64,000 nt of DNA from Helicobacter baculiformis (GTDB lineage Bacteria > Campylobacterota > Campylobacteria > Campylobacterales > Helicobacteraceae), in assembly GCF_900197685.1 (NCBI RefSeq), contig NZ_FZMF01000002.1, forward strand, positions 1-64,000. Direction: 5' to 3'. Within the stretch, counting starts at the first letter, position 1; each line of letters begins with the position of its first letter. Of this stretch, positions 63,964-64,000 are shown piece by piece. Below the pieces are notes generated by a model. The model did no database searches, had not been told where the DNA came from, and worked only from the letters and a program-made list of their open reading frames with translations. The translations under genes and the position numbers were made by a program.

Positions 63964-64000
63964 TTTCACTCCTTAATAATTAAAAGTTCATGAGACTTTT

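Overview
This window is chromosomal DNA of an epsilonproteobacterium of the genus Helicobacter. The clearest marker is a single open frame joining RNA polymerase beta and beta-prime (about 2,893 residues), an arrangement known from Helicobacter and Wolinella. Other local gene orders also match Helicobacter: tRNA(Thr-Tyr-Gly-Thr)-tuf-rpmG-tRNA(Trp)-secE-nusG-rplKAJL-rpoBC, fabZ-lpxA-clpX-mreB-mreC, dnaX-tsaE-lptB-rpoN, and ndk-rpmF-plsX-fabH. A ggt gene, a solitary thiG and base use that does not look strongly AT-rich suggest a gastric species other than H. pylori. I cannot name the species from sequence alone.

Layout. 1-7.3 kb is a leftward series: queD, a lipoprotein, surE, ispA, a PDZ protein, ybaB/ebfC, panD, clpA and a universal stress protein. 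7.4-10.9 kb runs rightward: bioD, sodB, thiG, cmoA and a secreted Sel1-repeat protein. ribBA (left) and mtnN (right) diverge at about 12 kb. 12.8-26.3 kb is the translation/transcription block, headed by a near-consensus promoter and ending with rpoBC. 26.4-35.5 kb is two leftward groups: cell shape, protease and lipid A/fatty acid genes (mreC, mreB, clpX, lpxA, fabZ), then PEBP, fqrB, ccoS and alaS. 35.6-36.3 kb holds two small genes, the first preceded by an operator-like palindrome. 36.3-40.2 kb is the dnaX-tsaE-lptB-rpoN operon. 40.3-43.3 kb is ggt-speE-coaE.

43.3-53.9 kb is an accessory island in advanced decay. It contains a topoisomerase-like tail, a broken HipA-like kinase, two different Fic remnants, an IS200/IS605 end with RNA-like hairpins, a tnpB remnant, a frameshifted HAD phosphatase and Q/E-rich fragments. 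Its right third holds a PAAR-like fragment and a run of small Cys-containing exported proteins, several still intact. This stretch is the best candidate for an undescribed system.

53.9-59.1 kb returns to core genes: rpsP-khpA-rimM-trmD-rplS and ndk-DUF177-rpmF-plsX-fabH, all leftward. The ndk-kdsC gap carries a second IS605-type end. At 60.4-63.2 kb lies a BcgI-like restriction-modification pair: a nuclease-methylase fusion and a short, single-recognition-domain specificity subunit. A gene of unknown function faces it and ends the window.

Many genes overlap by 1-4 bases, so the leftward groups probably work as translationally coupled operons. Intergenic regions repeatedly show extended -10 elements (TGn-TATAAT) with no clear -35, as expected for the Helicobacter housekeeping sigma factor. 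No rRNA genes or CRISPR arrays are present. Protein names rest on recalled family motifs; no database search was run.
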